64,000 nt of DNA from JANLVI01 sp031363915. Lineage in GTDB: Bacteria; Vulcanimicrobiota; Vulcanimicrobiia; Vulcanimicrobiales; Vulcanimicrobiaceae. Under the pieces are notes generated by a model, which did not search any database, was not told the origin of the DNA, and saw only the letters and a list, made by a program, of their open reading frames with translations. How positions within the stretch are numbered: the first letter of the stretch is position 1; each line of letters begins with the position of its first letter. The stretch spans positions 124,001 to 188,000 of the forward strand of contig JANLVI010000013.1 in NCBI GenBank assembly GCA_031363915.1, in the 5' to 3' direction. The translations under genes and the position numbers were made by a program. Shown here piece after piece: positions 7,800 to 16,030 of the stretch.

Positions 7800-8681
7800 G
7801 TGAACGCAACCGACCTTCCACCGACCGGCCGCCGCTTCGTTTCCCGCGCCGAACTCGACGAAATCGCCGGCGATCGCCTCGCGGGCCTGGCGCTCCCGGG
7901 ATTATACGTTGCCGGATCGCTTGAGGGCCTTGCCGCCCCGACGGTCGCGATCGTTGGGACGCGGGCGCCAAGCGAGGGAGGTCGAGAACGCGCACGCAGA
8001 CTCGCGCACGAGCTGGGTCTCGGAGGCGTTTGTATCGTCTCCGGCCTTGCCCTTGGGATCGATTCCGCCGCGCATGAAGGCGCGCTCCTTGCCAGCGCCC
8101 CGACGCTCGGCGTGCTCGGCGGCGGGCACGACCATTTCTTCCCGCCGCGCAATCGCGAACTCGCCCGACGCATGATCGCGGGCGGCGGCGCCGTTCTCTC
8201 GCCGTATGCGCCGCACGAACCGGTGCGACCGTATCAGTTCTTGCAGCGCAACGGGATCGTCGCCGCGCTCGCCGACGCCGTTGTGGTGGTCGAGGCCGCC
8301 GCACGCTCGGGCGCGCTCAACACCGCATCGTGGGCGGCGGATCGCTCGCTCCCCGTCCTGGTTTTCCCCGGCGATGTGGATCGCCCCAAAGTCGCGGGGT
8401 GCCTCGCGCTTATCCGTGACGGCGCAACACTCGTACGACATGCGGACGACGTGCTTGATGCGCTCGGGCGACCACGGATCAAAAACGCAGCTTACGAGCT
8501 CGCAATGCTCACCAACGAACGGCAACGGCGTCTCCTTGCCGCCGTCGGAGGTGAGGGAAGCACGTGCGAGATACTAGCCGAACGTACGGGACTCGGCATC
8601 GGCGAATTGCTCGCATTGATCGGCGAATGCGAGTTGCTGGGAGCGCTCGTGCGCGACGGCGATCGCTATCGCATCGCATGA
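7800..8681 (+). CDS. dprA: DNA-processing protein DprA/Smf
   Basis: 293 residues. DprA binds incoming single-stranded DNA during transformation and loads RecA. The Rossmann-like core shows 'TVAIVGTRAPSEGGRERA', 'IVSGLALGIDSAAHEGAL', 'GVLGGGHDHFFPPRN' and 'FLQRNGIVAALADAVVVVEA', all typical of DprA; a C-terminal winged-helix-like segment (residues ~235-293) ends it. The start is GTG at 7800 after a GGCGGG sequence. No other competence gene is in the window; degenerate hicAB remnants follow directly. Confidence 0.92.
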   Translation: MNATDLPPTGRRFVSRAELDEIAGDRLAGLALPGLYVAGSLEGLAAPTVAIVGTRAPSEGGRERARRLAHELGLGGVCIVSGLALGIDSAAHEGALLASAPTLGVLGGGHDHFFPPRNRELARRMIAGGGAVLSPYAPHEPVRPYQFLQRNGIVAALADAVVVVEAAARSGALNTASWAADRSLPVLVFPGDVDRPKVAGCLALIRDGATLVRHADDVLDALGRPRIKNAAYELAMLTNERQRRLLAAVGGEGSTCEILAERTGLGIGELLALIGECELLGALVRDGDRYRIA

Positions 8682-8702
8682 TCCACAAACGTGCGAGAGG
8701 CG

Positions 8703-8795
8703 AAGTCCGGTCGTGTAACGGTTCCGGGTAAAGAATCGGACGACATCGCGCCAAAGACTCGGTCTTGAATTCTCCGACAGGCAGGTTTACGATGA
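8703..8795 (+). pseudogene. hicA: hicA toxin remnant (C-terminal part, internal stop)
   Basis: In one frame the sequence reads K-S-G-R-V-T-V-P-G-K-E-S-D-D-I-A-P-K-T-R-S-stop, then I-L-R-Q-A-G-L-R-stop. This is the C-terminal half of HicA (family pattern GRVTVPGK...DxxxGTLxSILKQAGL). The N-terminal dsRBD half is absent and a TGA at 8766-8768 interrupts the frame. The final TGA overlaps the ATG of the hicB remnant (8792), the normal hicAB arrangement. It starts about 20 bases after the dprA stop. Confidence 0.75.
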
Positions 8796-8955
8796 AGTAC
8801 CCCCGTGGTATTCGAGCCGACGCCAACCGGCTATTCCGCATATGTCGTCGACATGGACGGCTGCATCGCAACGGGCGCGCGAAGACGGTGATCCAATTCC
8901 AGAACCCTCAATCGTCGAGTACGTCGATATTCGCGTTCCGTATAAGCGGCGCTGA
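8792..8955 (+). pseudogene. hicB: hicB antitoxin remnant, frameshifted and internally deleted
   Basis: The N-terminal HicB signature is present in pieces: M-K-Y-P, then after an extra C in the run 8801-8804 the frame continues V-V-F-E-P-T-P-T-G-Y-S-A-Y-V-V-D-M-D-G-C (8805 onward). The C-terminal signature follows in a third frame, 'REDGDPIPEPSIVEYVD', ending at TGA 8953-8955. The helix that normally lies between (about 25 residues) is missing. Three frames in 160 bases show it is dead. HicB would neutralise HicA and bind the operon promoter. Confidence 0.75.
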
Positions 8956-9003
8956 TGCGTCCCAAACGCGCGGTCCGAGGGTATTTGCAGCGGCGGACCG
9001 TTG

Positions 9004-9106
9004 GACGGCTCCATAAGCGCGACGTCGAGAGAACATCCGCGTTGCCATGGAGATGCACATCGAGGGAATGCGTGAAGCAGGCGACGTGGTCCCGGAGCCA
9101 TGCGGA
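9004..9106 (+). pseudogene. Second hicB-like remnant (central part)
   Basis: Read in two frames this gives D-G-S-I-S-A-T-S-R-E, then E-N-I-R-V-A-M-E-M-H-I-E-G-M-R-E-A-G-D-V-V-P-E-P. It is the central helix and start of the C-terminal strand of HicB, the very part missing from the copy at 8792-8955. A TAA at 9014-9016 lies in the second frame. It runs straight into the GNAT gene and is the reason the GNAT frame looks 22 codons longer than it is. Confidence 0.6.
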
Positions 9107-9112
9107 GAAATG

Positions 9113-9580
9113 ATGATCCGACGATTCGTGGTTGACGATGCTCCTCGCGTGTGCGAGATTTTCTACCGTTCCGTCCGTGAAATCGCATGCGCACTTTACA
9201 GTCGGGAGCAGATTGAGGCATGGGCACCGACGGTTCCAGATTCCGATCGCTGGTTACCAAATCTGCTAGAATATAAAACTTTTGTCGCCACGAATGACGA
9301 GGGCATTGTTTCCGCGTGGATTTCGATGACGGACGAAGGATACATAGACATGTTATTTTGCTTGCCCGAAGCCGTTGGCAAAGGGTTTGCAGCTCGATTG
9401 TATGCCACCGTCGAACGAGAAGCGATCGTGACCGGAATCCAACGCCTCACGGCTCACGCAAGCCTCCTCGCGCAGCCGTTCTTTGCCAAACATGGATGGA
9501 TAGTCGAAAAACATGAACATCATGTTCGCAATGGCGTAGCGCTTCCGCGCGCAGAGATGTCAAAGACGCTGAACCCGTGA
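9113..9580 (+). CDS. GNAT N-acetyltransferase, YafP-like
   Basis: 155 residues: 'MIRRFVVDDAPRVCEIFYRSV' style N-terminus, a central strand 'DMLFCLPEAVGKGFAARLY' that holds the acetyl-CoA loop, and a C-terminal 'AQPFFAKHGWIVEKHE' segment. It is probably an N-acetyltransferase for a small molecule or protein. I chose ATG 9113, preceded by GGAG at 5 bases; the in-frame ATG at 9047 would add hicB-derived residues. A/T-rich codons are more common than in neighbours, and hicB remnants flank it on both sides, which suggests it came in by transfer. Confidence 0.75.
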   Translation: MIRRFVVDDAPRVCEIFYRSVREIACALYSREQIEAWAPTVPDSDRWLPNLLEYKTFVATNDEGIVSAWISMTDEGYIDMLFCLPEAVGKGFAARLYATVEREAIVTGIQRLTAHASLLAQPFFAKHGWIVEKHEHHVRNGVALPRAEMSKTLNP

Positions 9581-9610
9581 CTGTATGGCACTTCGCTTCA
9601 CCGTCAAAAA

Positions 9611-9712
9611 CATATCCGCACGCGCGAGGACGGCGATCCCGTTCCGAAACCTTCGATCGCCGAGTACGTCGATAGTAGGTCCCCGTTTAAACCAGCCGCT
9701 AACTGGTCGTGA
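9611..9712 (+). pseudogene. Third hicB-like remnant (C-terminal part)
   Basis: The frame reads H-I-R-T-R-E-D-G-D-P-V-P-K-P-S-I-A-E-Y-V-D and stops at 9710-9712. It matches the C-terminal segment of the first hicB remnant at the DNA level as well (compare 8875-8928). No start or N-terminal half is present in front of it. Confidence 0.6.
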
Positions 9713-9867
9713 ATATATTCCCGTCCACGAGCGCCGGATTTTGGCATCGGACATGCGCGGTCGCCGGAGTGGCGCCCACGTTAGAAACGTGTATCCAACA
9801 CGGCGCTGCATCCTTCGTGTCTTTCCGCTGGTTAGGGACCATCGTGCTGGTGGCGAACGCAAAGTCG

Positions 9868-10329
9868 ATGCAAATGCGTTTGATCGCCGTCGGCAAGGTT
9901 CGCGAGGCGTACGTGGCATCGGCGGTCGCGGATTTTCAGAAGCGAATCGTACCGTACCATCGCCTCACGCTCGACGAAGTCCGGGCAGCGGACGGCGGCG
10001 CACCCGAGCGCGCGGTAGCGACCGAGGGCGACGCAATTCTCGCCTTGCTCGCCCCAAGCGATCACGTGTGGCTGCTCGAACGCACCGGCATCGAGATCGC
10101 AAGCGAAGAGCTGGCGAGCCGGATCGAGGCGCTCGCAGTGGGCGGGACGCCGAAGATCACCTTCGTCATCGCCGGGACCTACGGAGCTTCAAAGGCGCTG
10201 CAAGATCGGGCCAACGTACGCTGGTCGCTCTCGAAATTGACGTTCTTGCACGAGTGGGCGAGGGCAATCGTGCTGGAACAGCTTTACCGCGCAGCGAAGA
10301 TCGCCCGGAATGAACCCTATCACCACTGA
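9868..10329 (+). CDS. rlmH: 23S rRNA (pseudouridine-1915 N3)-methyltransferase RlmH
   Basis: 153 residues of the SPOUT (trefoil-knot) superfamily; RlmH methylates pseudouridine 1915 in helix 69 of 23S rRNA using SAM. The start 'MRLIAVGKVREAY' and the C-terminal knot 'LSKLTFLHEWARAIVLEQLYRA...NEPYHH' are clear. The SAM loop, usually IGGxxG, reads 'IAGTYGAS', a departure that may lower confidence in activity. I chose ATG 9868 (MQMRLI); longer frames upstream have no family match. argS begins inside its last 20 bases. Confidence 0.88.
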   Translation: MQMRLIAVGKVREAYVASAVADFQKRIVPYHRLTLDEVRAADGGAPERAVATEGDAILALLAPSDHVWLLERTGIEIASEELASRIEALAVGGTPKITFVIAGTYGASKALQDRANVRWSLSKLTFLHEWARAIVLEQLYRAAKIARNEPYHH

Positions 10330-12016
10330 GGCGGGTACGCTCCTCACGCTTCCCCAGCTCGCCGGTCGCTTCGAAAACGCGATCCGCAGTCTCTATCCGG
10401 GCTCCGAGCCCGCGATTCACTTTGAGCCGCCGCGCCGCGCCGAGTTCGGCGACATGGCGACCAACGTGGCATTTTCGCTTGCGAAAACCGCGCGCCGCTC
10501 GCCAAGCGACATCGCCGGTGCGATCCTCGCTCGCGCGCTCGAAGATCCCGACGTCCGGGCGACGGTCGAGAGCGGCCACGCCGTGGTGGGCTTTATCAAT
10601 CTGCATCTGGTGCCTGCGTTCTGGCAGCGCACGGTTGCGACGATTTTGCGCGCGGGTGCAGAGTTCGGCAAAAGCCCCAAACGCAACGTCAAAGTCTCAC
10701 TCGAATTCGGCAGCGCAAACCCCACCGGTCCGCTCGTCGTCGTGCAGGGCCGCACGCTCTCGATCGGTGCCACGCTCGCAAACGTTTTGCGTTTTGCGGG
10801 CTTCGACGTCTTCACCGAGTGGATCATCAACGATGCGGGCTCGCAGATCGATACGCTCGGACGCTCGCTCTACGCGCGCTACCGCCAGTTATGGGAACCG
10901 GAGTTTCCGTTCCCCGAAGACGGCTATCCCGGCGACTATCTCTTGCCCGTCGCCGAGGCGCTGCGAGAGCGCGACGGCGAGACCTGGCGCACAGCCGATG
11001 AGGCCGCGTGGCTTCCCGCGGTTCGCCAATTCGGACGCGACACGCTCGTTGCCGGTCAGCGTGAGATCGCCGCGCACTTCGGCGTCCATTACGATCTGTG
11101 GCAAAGCGAGAAAGAACTGAACGAACGCGGCGCGATCGAAGCGGGACTCGAACGCCTACGCTCGATGGGCCTCACGTACGAAAAAGACGGCGCGACGTGG
11201 GTGAAGACGAGCGAATCCGGCGACGATCAAGATCGCGTCGTGATCCGCTCCGATGGCCGGCCTACATACTACGCCGCCGACGTCGCGTACTTTTACGAAA
11301 AATTCCAGCGCGGCAACGATCGCGCGGAGATTATCCTCGGTCCCGATCACCACGGTTACATCGGACGGTTGAACGCGCTTGCGACTGCCTATGGGCATCC
11401 GGGCGGAATCAACGTGCTCATCGCACAGCAGATCACGCTCATGCGCGGCGATGAAGTCGTAGCGATGTCCAAACGCGCCGGGCAGATCGTCACCTTGCAA
11501 GACATCATCGATGAAGTGGGCGTCGATGCGGCGCGCTTCTTCTTCGTCATGCTAAGCCCCGACCAGCCGCTCACGTTCGATCTTGCGCTTGCCAAAGAGC
11601 AATCGAGCGACAACCCCGTTTTCTACGTGCAGTACGGTCACGCGCGCATCGCCTCCGTGGTTCGCAAAGCCGCCCAGAAGAATGCGGCACTCGTCGAGCG
11701 CGCGCAGCGCGGTGAGGCACTCGCGACGCTGACGGACCAGGCCGAACTCGCGCTCGCGCGTCGACTCGCCGAGTTCCCCGATGTCGTTGCCAACGCCGCG
11801 CAAGCGCTCGCACCGCATCGCATCGCGCGCTACGCGCGCGACGTCGCAAGTGAATTCCACCAATTCTATACGACATGCACGATCATCGGCGACGACGCTG
11901 AGGTAACCGTCGCGCGTCTGGGCCTCTCGCTTGCGGCGAAAACCGTGTTGGCAAGCGTGCTCGCTCTTTGCGGTGTGGGTGCACCCGAGGTGATGGAGCG
12001 CGCCGAACCCGCTTAA
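10310..12016 (+). CDS. argS: Arginyl-tRNA synthetase with altered HIGH motif
   Basis: 568 residues. It charges tRNA-Arg. The ArgS N-terminal additional domain (residues ~15-120), the 'ANPTGPL' entry to the class I catalytic fold, 'INDAGSQI', 'GPDHHGYIGRL' and the C-terminal all-helical anticodon domain are present. Where class I enzymes have HxGH directly after PTGPL (residues 143-146, DNA 10736-10747), this protein reads V-V-V-Q, then G-R-T. The KMSKS-equivalent reads A-M-S-K-R-A-G near residue 385. Frame and length are intact, so this is unlikely to be a pseudogene, and no second argS is visible. The ATG overlaps rlmH. Confidence 0.85.
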   Translation: MNPITTEAGTLLTLPQLAGRFENAIRSLYPGSEPAIHFEPPRRAEFGDMATNVAFSLAKTARRSPSDIAGAILARALEDPDVRATVESGHAVVGFINLHLVPAFWQRTVATILRAGAEFGKSPKRNVKVSLEFGSANPTGPLVVVQGRTLSIGATLANVLRFAGFDVFTEWIINDAGSQIDTLGRSLYARYRQLWEPEFPFPEDGYPGDYLLPVAEALRERDGETWRTADEAAWLPAVRQFGRDTLVAGQREIAAHFGVHYDLWQSEKELNERGAIEAGLERLRSMGLTYEKDGATWVKTSESGDDQDRVVIRSDGRPTYYAADVAYFYEKFQRGNDRAEIILGPDHHGYIGRLNALATAYGHPGGINVLIAQQITLMRGDEVVAMSKRAGQIVTLQDIIDEVGVDAARFFFVMLSPDQPLTFDLALAKEQSSDNPVFYVQYGHARIASVVRKAAQKNAALVERAQRGEALATLTDQAELALARRLAEFPDVVANAAQALAPHRIARYARDVASEFHQFYTTCTIIGDDAEVTVARLGLSLAAKTVLASVLALCGVGAPEVMERAEPA

Positions 12017-13140
12017 CTACTGACGGTAACGCTCAGCGACTCGGACGTGACCTCGATCGTCGGCGTCTGTTCTTCGAGAATTTTATCGGCTTCGAGGCGC
12101 GCCAAGTATGGCGTGATGAAAAAGCGGAAGAGCACTTTGACCAGCGCCGCTGCGGGGATGCCGAGCAGCAAACCCGGCAAGCCGAAAAGTTCGCCGCCCG
12201 CGAAAACCGCGAACATCACTCCGATCGGCGAGACGCCGATGGATTCGGACATGATCTTCGGCACGAGCACGTTGTCGCCGATACGCGCGATGATGAAGAT
12301 CGCAACGCTCACCCAGAGCACCATTCCCGCACCCTGCGGCAACGCCAGCAATGCCGCGAGCACTTGCGCGACGAGCATTCCGACGAACGGAACCGAGTAG
12401 GCAAGGCCGCACACGACAGCGACGAGCAAAGCGAATTGGAAGTGCGAGAGCGCGAGCACGATCCATACCGAGACGCCGACGATTGCGCTCAGCAGCGCCT
12501 GTCCCGCGACGAAATGGCCGAAGATCGAGGCGATTTCGATGAACAGGACCTGGACGGACTCGCGCCGCGCGGGCGGCACGAGCACGAGCAACGAGCGCAA
12601 CACGCCGCGTCCGCGTGCGAGGAAAAAGATCGAGAGAATCAGCGATGAGATGCCGATGAAGAGCGCACCGATCGTCTGCAGGGCAATCGATCCGGCTGAG
12701 GCGATCGCAAACGAAAGACCGCTGGCGACACGTTGACCGACGAGCATCTGCACGTCGGCAAGACTCGGAAACTGCACGTGCGGTCCCAAACGTGCGCGCA
12801 CGATCTGCTCGAACTTCACCACCAATTGCTGCGATGCGACGACGTAATCGGGGCTATTGAGCAAGAGCGCCTGGACCTGCGCAAACGTGATCGGAACGAC
12901 GAGCAGCAGCACCACGACGAGTGCGCCGAGCAAGCCGAGATAAACGATCGCGATCGCCGCGGCCCGCGGCATGCGCTTCTCCAAGCGCGAGGTAAGCGGG
13001 TACGCACCGAACGCGATGAACGAGGCGATGAGGAAGACCGTGAGGGTTCTGGGGATTTTGAGCGCGACGTAGATAAGTGCTAGCGCGACGACGATGACGA
13101 TCGAACCCACGACGATGCGCCGCGTCACGGTGGAACTCAC
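12013..13140 (-). CDS. AI-2E family transporter (PerM-like permease)
   Basis: 375 residues with about eight membrane segments and the family arrangement: two N-terminal helices, a soluble insert (residues ~95-150), then a C-terminal block with 'VGISVW'-like and 'LVPKIMSESIGVSP' motifs. Members export autoinducer-2 or act as Na+/H+ antiporters, so the substrate is open. GTG start at 13140 overlaps the stop of the GNAT gene (GTGA). It is the last gene of the pyr operon; its stop overlaps the argS stop on the other strand by 4 bases, with no terminator visible between. Confidence 0.85.
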   Translation of the reverse strand: MSSTVTRRIVVGSIVIVVALALIYVALKIPRTLTVFLIASFIAFGAYPLTSRLEKRMPRAAAIAIVYLGLLGALVVVLLLVVPITFAQVQALLLNSPDYVVASQQLVVKFEQIVRARLGPHVQFPSLADVQMLVGQRVASGLSFAIASAGSIALQTIGALFIGISSLILSIFFLARGRGVLRSLLVLVPPARRESVQVLFIEIASIFGHFVAGQALLSAIVGVSVWIVLALSHFQFALLVAVVCGLAYSVPFVGMLVAQVLAALLALPQGAGMVLWVSVAIFIIARIGDNVLVPKIMSESIGVSPIGVMFAVFAGGELFGLPGLLLGIPAAALVKVLFRFFITPYLARLEADKILEEQTPTIEVTSESLSVTVSS

Positions 13141-13607
13141 GCGAGCACCTTGGTGAGCAGGCGGCGCTCGGTTTGAAAACCGGCGTTCGTATACAAGTCG
13201 ACAGCGGCCGCGTTCGCATCGGTCACCATGAGCGAAAGGTGCGGCAACCCGCGCTCGCGCGCGACGACTTCGGCGGCCGCGATGAGCGCTCGGCCGACGC
13301 CGCTGCGGCGGGCCGACGGTTCGACAGCCATGTACGCAACGAACGCTTGCGGTGCCGCCGTTACTTCATCGGGCAACTGGTCGAGCAAGAGCAAGAATCC
13401 CAGCTTGCGATCGCCTTCGTGGGCGAGCAGCGTCACGTGCGACTGATCGAAGACGTATTCTGCCAGGCGTTCGAAGGCGAGCTCGACGATCGGCAGCGTC
13501 GTCTCGCGCAGAGGCGAGACGCTCGAATCGACCGTCCGTCGACCCAAGTCGTAGACGTACTCGCGATCGCCACGCTCGCCGCGACGGATGGCGATCGCCG
13601 CGTTCAC
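13137..13607 (-). CDS. GNAT N-acetyltransferase
   Basis: 156 residues with the acetyl-CoA motif 'EPSARRSGVGRALI' near residue 98 and the 'TDANAAAVDLYTNAGFQTERR' C-terminal signature. The substrate is unknown. GTG 13607 overlaps the hisC stop (GTGA), so the longer frame from 13829 is rejected. It is part of the pyrK-to-AI-2E operon. Confidence 0.85.
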   Translation of the reverse strand: MNAAIAIRRGERGDREYVYDLGRRTVDSSVSPLRETTLPIVELAFERLAEYVFDQSHVTLLAHEGDRKLGFLLLLDQLPDEVTAAPQAFVAYMAVEPSARRSGVGRALIAAAEVVARERGLPHLSLMVTDANAAAVDLYTNAGFQTERRLLTKVLA

Positions 13608-14725
13608 GCCAGCGCCGGTGCGGCACGCCACGCGCCGACGAGCGATTCGAGCGCAGCGATCAGCACGGCGTTTTCTTCCGGCGTTCCGATCGTGATCCGC
13701 AGATGATGCGGCAGACCCAATCCGTCGCCGCTGCGCACGACCACGCCGCGTGCGAGTAAGGCTTCGTACGCTTCTTCGGCGACGACAGGGATACGCACCG
13801 CGATAAAATTCGCCGCCGACGGATACCACGTGAGGCCAAGGCGCGCGAACGCGCGTTCAAAATAGACTTTTCCCGCGGCGTTCGTGCGCAGCGTGCGCTC
13901 CATGAACTCTGCATCGTCGAGCGCCGCGAGCACCGCGGCGACCGCGGGGCCCGAGACGTTAAACGGCGTGCGCACCCGCTGCACGACCTCGATCATCTCT
14001 TGCGATGAGATCCCGTAACCGAACCGCAACGCGGCAAGCCCGAAGATCTTCGACATCGTACGCGTCACGATCGTCAGCGGACGGCGTTTGACGATGTCCG
14101 CGCCTTCGACGCTATGGGCGGGCATGTATTCGCGATACGCCTGATCGAGCACGAGCACAACGTGCGCGGGCAGCGCGTCGACGAAACGGTCGAACGCGGC
14201 CGGATCGACCTGCGTGCCGGTCGGATTGTTTGGATCGACGACAACGACGAACTTGGTTTTCGGCGTGATGGCGGCCAACATTGCATCGAGATCGTGCACG
14301 CCATTCTCGAGCGGTACGCGTATGGGCACGCCGTCGCGCAAAAGCGCGTATTTCGGAAAGAGCGAAAACGTCGGATCCGCCATTACGATCTCATCGCCCG
14401 ATTCGACGAACGCTTCGAACACGGTCATGAGCACGTCGTTGCTGCCGTGACCGACGATGACGTTCTCTTTGGTCAAACCGAACGGCGCGGCAAGACGCGT
14501 GCGCAGTTCTGGATAGTCATCGTCGAAGTAGACGCTCAAATCGCCGACGCTCGCCAGGGCCGCCGCAGCCTTCGGCGAGCACCCCAGCGGGTTCTCATTT
14601 TGCGAGAGCTTGACGACGTGCGTGAGACCATACCGCGCTTTTGCTTGGTCGACCGTCGTACCGGGTTTGTACGGCTTCTGACGGAGCACGGCGGGACGGA
14701 CGAGGCGGTTGACCGGGGAATCCAT
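13604..14725 (-). CDS. hisC: Histidinol-phosphate aminotransferase
   Basis: 373 residues, fold-type I PLP enzyme that converts imidazole-acetol phosphate to histidinol phosphate. Signatures: 'LSQNENPLG' near residue 40, 'GHGSNDVL', 'NPNNPTGT'-type 'DPNNPTGTQV' for PLP-ring contacts, 'DQAYREY', and the Schiff-base Lys in 'TRTMSKIFGLAALRFGYG'. Start ATG 14725, 14 bases after the pyrE stop; a longer frame from 14875 overlaps pyrE. Related aminotransferases (aromatic amino acids) look similar; no other his gene is in the window. Confidence 0.85.
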   Translation of the reverse strand: MDSPVNRLVRPAVLRQKPYKPGTTVDQAKARYGLTHVVKLSQNENPLGCSPKAAAALASVGDLSVYFDDDYPELRTRLAAPFGLTKENVIVGHGSNDVLMTVFEAFVESGDEIVMADPTFSLFPKYALLRDGVPIRVPLENGVHDLDAMLAAITPKTKFVVVVDPNNPTGTQVDPAAFDRFVDALPAHVVLVLDQAYREYMPAHSVEGADIVKRRPLTIVTRTMSKIFGLAALRFGYGISSQEMIEVVQRVRTPFNVSGPAVAAVLAALDDAEFMERTLRTNAAGKVYFERAFARLGLTWYPSAANFIAVRIPVVAEEAYEALLARGVVVRSGDGLGLPHHLRITIGTPEENAVLIAALESLVGAWRAAPALA

Positions 14726-14738
14726 GCCCCGCTCTTCG

Positions 14739-15323
14739 CTATGCGGGCTTGAGAAACCGCGAGCCGGGCTCGGTGATCGGCTCGCCTGCCCGGCACTGCG
14801 GACAGTCCGCGGGCGGGTAGCTCTCGATCGGCAGATACAACAGCGGAAATGTCGGTACGCCAAAGTCGACTTCACTGCGCTGAACGATCACGCCGACTGC
14901 GGCCGGTGCGGCGCCTTTGGCCGTGACGACCTCGATCACTTCGCGCACGCTCAAACCCGTCGTCACGACGTCCTCGACGATGAACGCCCGGTCGCCCGCA
15001 TCGAGGCCAAAACCCCGGCGTAGCGTTGCCACGCCATTTTCTTTTTCGACGAAGATACCGAGCACGCCGAGTTGGCGCGCGACTTCGTAGCCGAGTACGA
15101 TGCCGCCGACCGCCGCGCTCACGACGACGGTCGGTCGGTGCGGCCGAGCGGCGTCCGCGAGGGCTTTTGCGGCGACTTCGACCAGCCTTGGATCTTCGAG
15201 GATGCGAAACTTCTGCACGAAGCGATTGGAATGCCGTCCGCTCGAAAGTTTGAAGTGACCCTCGAGGATCGCGCCGCGAGCTTGTAGTTCGGCGAAAAGT
15301 GTTTCCGAGACGTCAGCGCTCAA
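14739..15323 (-). CDS. pyrE: Orotate phosphoribosyltransferase
   Basis: 194 residues. It joins orotate and PRPP to give OMP. The PRPP loop is 'RAFIVEDVVTTGLSVREV', 'SAAVGGIVLGYEVAR' and 'FVEKENG' are typical of PyrE, and the C-terminus carries 'PPADCPQCRAGEPI', the cysteine pair seen in the Thermus-like branch. TTG 15323 overlaps the pyrF stop (TTGA), consistent with the rest of the operon, so the longer frame from 15554 is not used. Confidence 0.92.
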   Translation of the reverse strand: MSADVSETLFAELQARGAILEGHFKLSSGRHSNRFVQKFRILEDPRLVEVAAKALADAARPHRPTVVVSAAVGGIVLGYEVARQLGVLGIFVEKENGVATLRRGFGLDAGDRAFIVEDVVTTGLSVREVIEVVTAKGAAPAAVGVIVQRSEVDFGVPTFPLLYLPIESYPPADCPQCRAGEPITEPGSRFLKPA

Positions 15324-16030
15324 GCGTGCCCCACTTCGTCGAGAATTTGTTGCGCCGCCGCGACGGGATCGGCGGCTTCGACGATCGGGCGGCCGACGAC
15401 GATATAATCCGCACCGACCGCGTGCGCTTCGGCCGGCGTCGCGGCACGTTTTTGATCGCCGTGCGCCGACCCGGCCGGTCGAATCCCGGGACAGAGCGTT
15501 GCAAAATCGTGACCGAAAAAGCTCTTGAGATCGGCGACTTCGCGCACGCTGCAAACGACGCCGCGGCAGCGCGCGTCGCGCGCCAGAGCGGCAAGCCGGA
15601 TCGCGTTCTCGCCGGGTCCGCCGCTCAAGCCAAGTTCGCCCAGATCCTCAGCCCCGATGCTCGTTAAGATCGTGACGGCGAGAATCCCCGGTGCCTCGAT
15701 GCCGAGTTGTGCTGCGCTTTCTTCCGCCGCATCCACCGCAGCTTTCATCATCTCGCCGCCGCCGAGTGCGTGGATCGTCACCAGCTTTACACCCGGTCGA
15801 ACGAGCGCGGACATCGCGGCGCCGACCGTGCGCGGAATATCGTGCAACTTCACATCGAGCATGTACTGGGCGCTCGAGCGGTCGAGTACCGTACGAATCG
15901 CATCGCCGAAACCGTAGACCGCTTCATAGCCGATCTTGAACGTCACGCCGAGCGGAGCGAGCGCCGCGACGAGCGCTTCGGCCCGCACGAGGGTGGGAAC
16001 GTCGAGGGCGACGACGAGTTGAGGTTGCAC
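15320..16030 (-). CDS. pyrF: Orotidine 5'-phosphate decarboxylase
   Basis: 236 residues, TIM barrel that decarboxylates OMP to UMP. The catalytic Asp-Lys-Asp motif is 'LDVKLHDIPRT' near residue 60, with 'TIHALGG', 'CPGIRPAGS' and the phosphate-binding 'DYIVVGRPI' near the end. GTG start overlaps the pyrD stop by one base. Confidence 0.95.
   Translation of the reverse strand: MQPQLVVALDVPTLVRAEALVAALAPLGVTFKIGYEAVYGFGDAIRTVLDRSSAQYMLDVKLHDIPRTVGAAMSALVRPGVKLVTIHALGGGEMMKAAVDAAEESAAQLGIEAPGILAVTILTSIGAEDLGELGLSGGPGENAIRLAALARDARCRGVVCSVREVADLKSFFGHDFATLCPGIRPAGSAHGDQKRAATPAEAHAVGADYIVVGRPIVEAADPVAAAQQILDEVGHA

Noticed and set aside
8792..9016. Plus-strand frame '8765-9016' as a real protein
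   Set aside because: It crosses three frames of the hicB remnant; the amino-acid matches to HicB switch frame, which shows decay rather than a new gene.
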